DNA of 64,000 nt from Nocardia crassostreae (GTDB lineage Bacteria > Actinomycetota > Actinomycetes > Mycobacteriales > Mycobacteriaceae). How positions within the stretch are numbered: the first letter of the stretch is position 1; each line of letters starts with the position of its first letter. The DNA is taken from contig NZ_BDCH01000017.1 in assembly GCF_001613405.1 (NCBI RefSeq), positions 186,001 to 250,000 on the forward strand. The letters are read 5' to 3'. Made by a program: the position numbers and the translations under genes. The notes beneath the pieces were generated by a model. It had not been told where the DNA came from. It did not search any database and saw nothing but the letters and a program-made list of their open reading frames with translations. Positions 63,917 to 64,000 of this stretch are shown piece by piece.

Positions 63917-64000
63917 GTGCATTCGCGCATCGGGCGTTTGTTCGCCGTACTACCGTCCTTGGTGACCGGCTGTGGTGACGGGCAGGGCAGCGGCGAGGTG
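63917..64000 (+). CDS. Putative lipoprotein, 5' end only
   Basis: From a GTG the frame reads 28 codons to the window end: a short positive N-terminus (MHSRIGRLF), a hydrophobic core and the lipobox LVTGC followed by GDGQGSGEV. No good ribosome-binding site is visible, so the call rests on the lipobox. Confidence 0.4.
   Translation, partial: MHSRIGRLFAVLPSLVTGCGDGQGSGEV

Noticed and set aside
63616..63930. Minus-strand frame across tRNA-Leu
   Set aside because: It covers a tRNA in antisense and has no family signature or start signal.

Overview
The window is high-GC actinobacterial DNA. It most likely comes from a mycolic-acid-bearing Mycobacteriales member, probably Nocardia or a close relative. 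The evidence is a single-polypeptide type I fatty acid synthase (FAS-I) with acpS beside it, an L,D-transpeptidase lipoprotein of the mycobacterial LdtB type, a FadD9-type carboxylic acid reductase, a PknB-type kinase, an Excalibur protein and many GTG starts. The genus is an inference.

Left arm (1-10.7 kb), mostly housekeeping: the 3' end of an indolepyruvate ferredoxin oxidoreductase, a branched-chain/aromatic amino acid dehydrogenase, an APC permease, a type II NADH dehydrogenase, small secreted proteins, a cyclase-family hydrolase, an LdtB-like transpeptidase whose C-terminus is scrambled by a 17-base C run, and tRNA-Lys(CTT).

Accessory block (10.7-33.3 kb): a Baeyer-Villiger-type monooxygenase and a carboxylic acid reductase (12.3-15.8 kb), then a continuous leftward set of 18 genes (15.9-31.6 kb). 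The set looks like a highly reducing type II polyketide synthase: KS-alpha, a KS-beta/CLF with Gln in place of the active Cys, an ACP, two hotdog dehydratases (one lacking the His), a KR, an acyltransferase, a double-hotdog thioesterase and an alpha/beta hydrolase. Unusual additions are a KS fused to a catalytically dead KS, three small proteins with DsrE/F/H-like (sulfur-relay) features of which one is very Cys-rich, a DsbA/HCCA-isomerase-like protein, a phytoene-desaturase-like oxidoreductase, a flavin oxidoreductase, a [2Fe-2S] flavoreductase and a flavodoxin. Many neighbours overlap by 4 bp, so they are translationally coupled. The desaturase gene is disrupted by a three-copy 14-bp tandem repeat and also carries an in-frame 51-bp duplication. 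I infer a polyene or polyene-derived aryl product; the structure cannot be read from the sequence.

Middle (33.3-50.2 kb): a TetR/dehydrogenase pair, a nucleoside-type ABC importer operon (BMP lipoprotein, double ATPase, two permeases), MarR/cupin, a Ser/Thr kinase, a frameshifted diguanylate cyclase, secreted proteins, a GNAT, a TetR/DUF3995 pair sharing a double palindrome, a crotonase, MarR/pirin and an Excalibur protein.

Right arm (50.2-64 kb): DUF3618, Bcp peroxiredoxin, a conserved protein, TetR, acpS and fas. Their order resembles Rv2520c-Rv2524c of M. tuberculosis. A tRNA-Leu(TAG) and the first codons of a putative lipoprotein close the window. Because the LdtB-like gene lies near this same block in M. 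tuberculosis, the intervening 40 kb looks like lineage-specific content.
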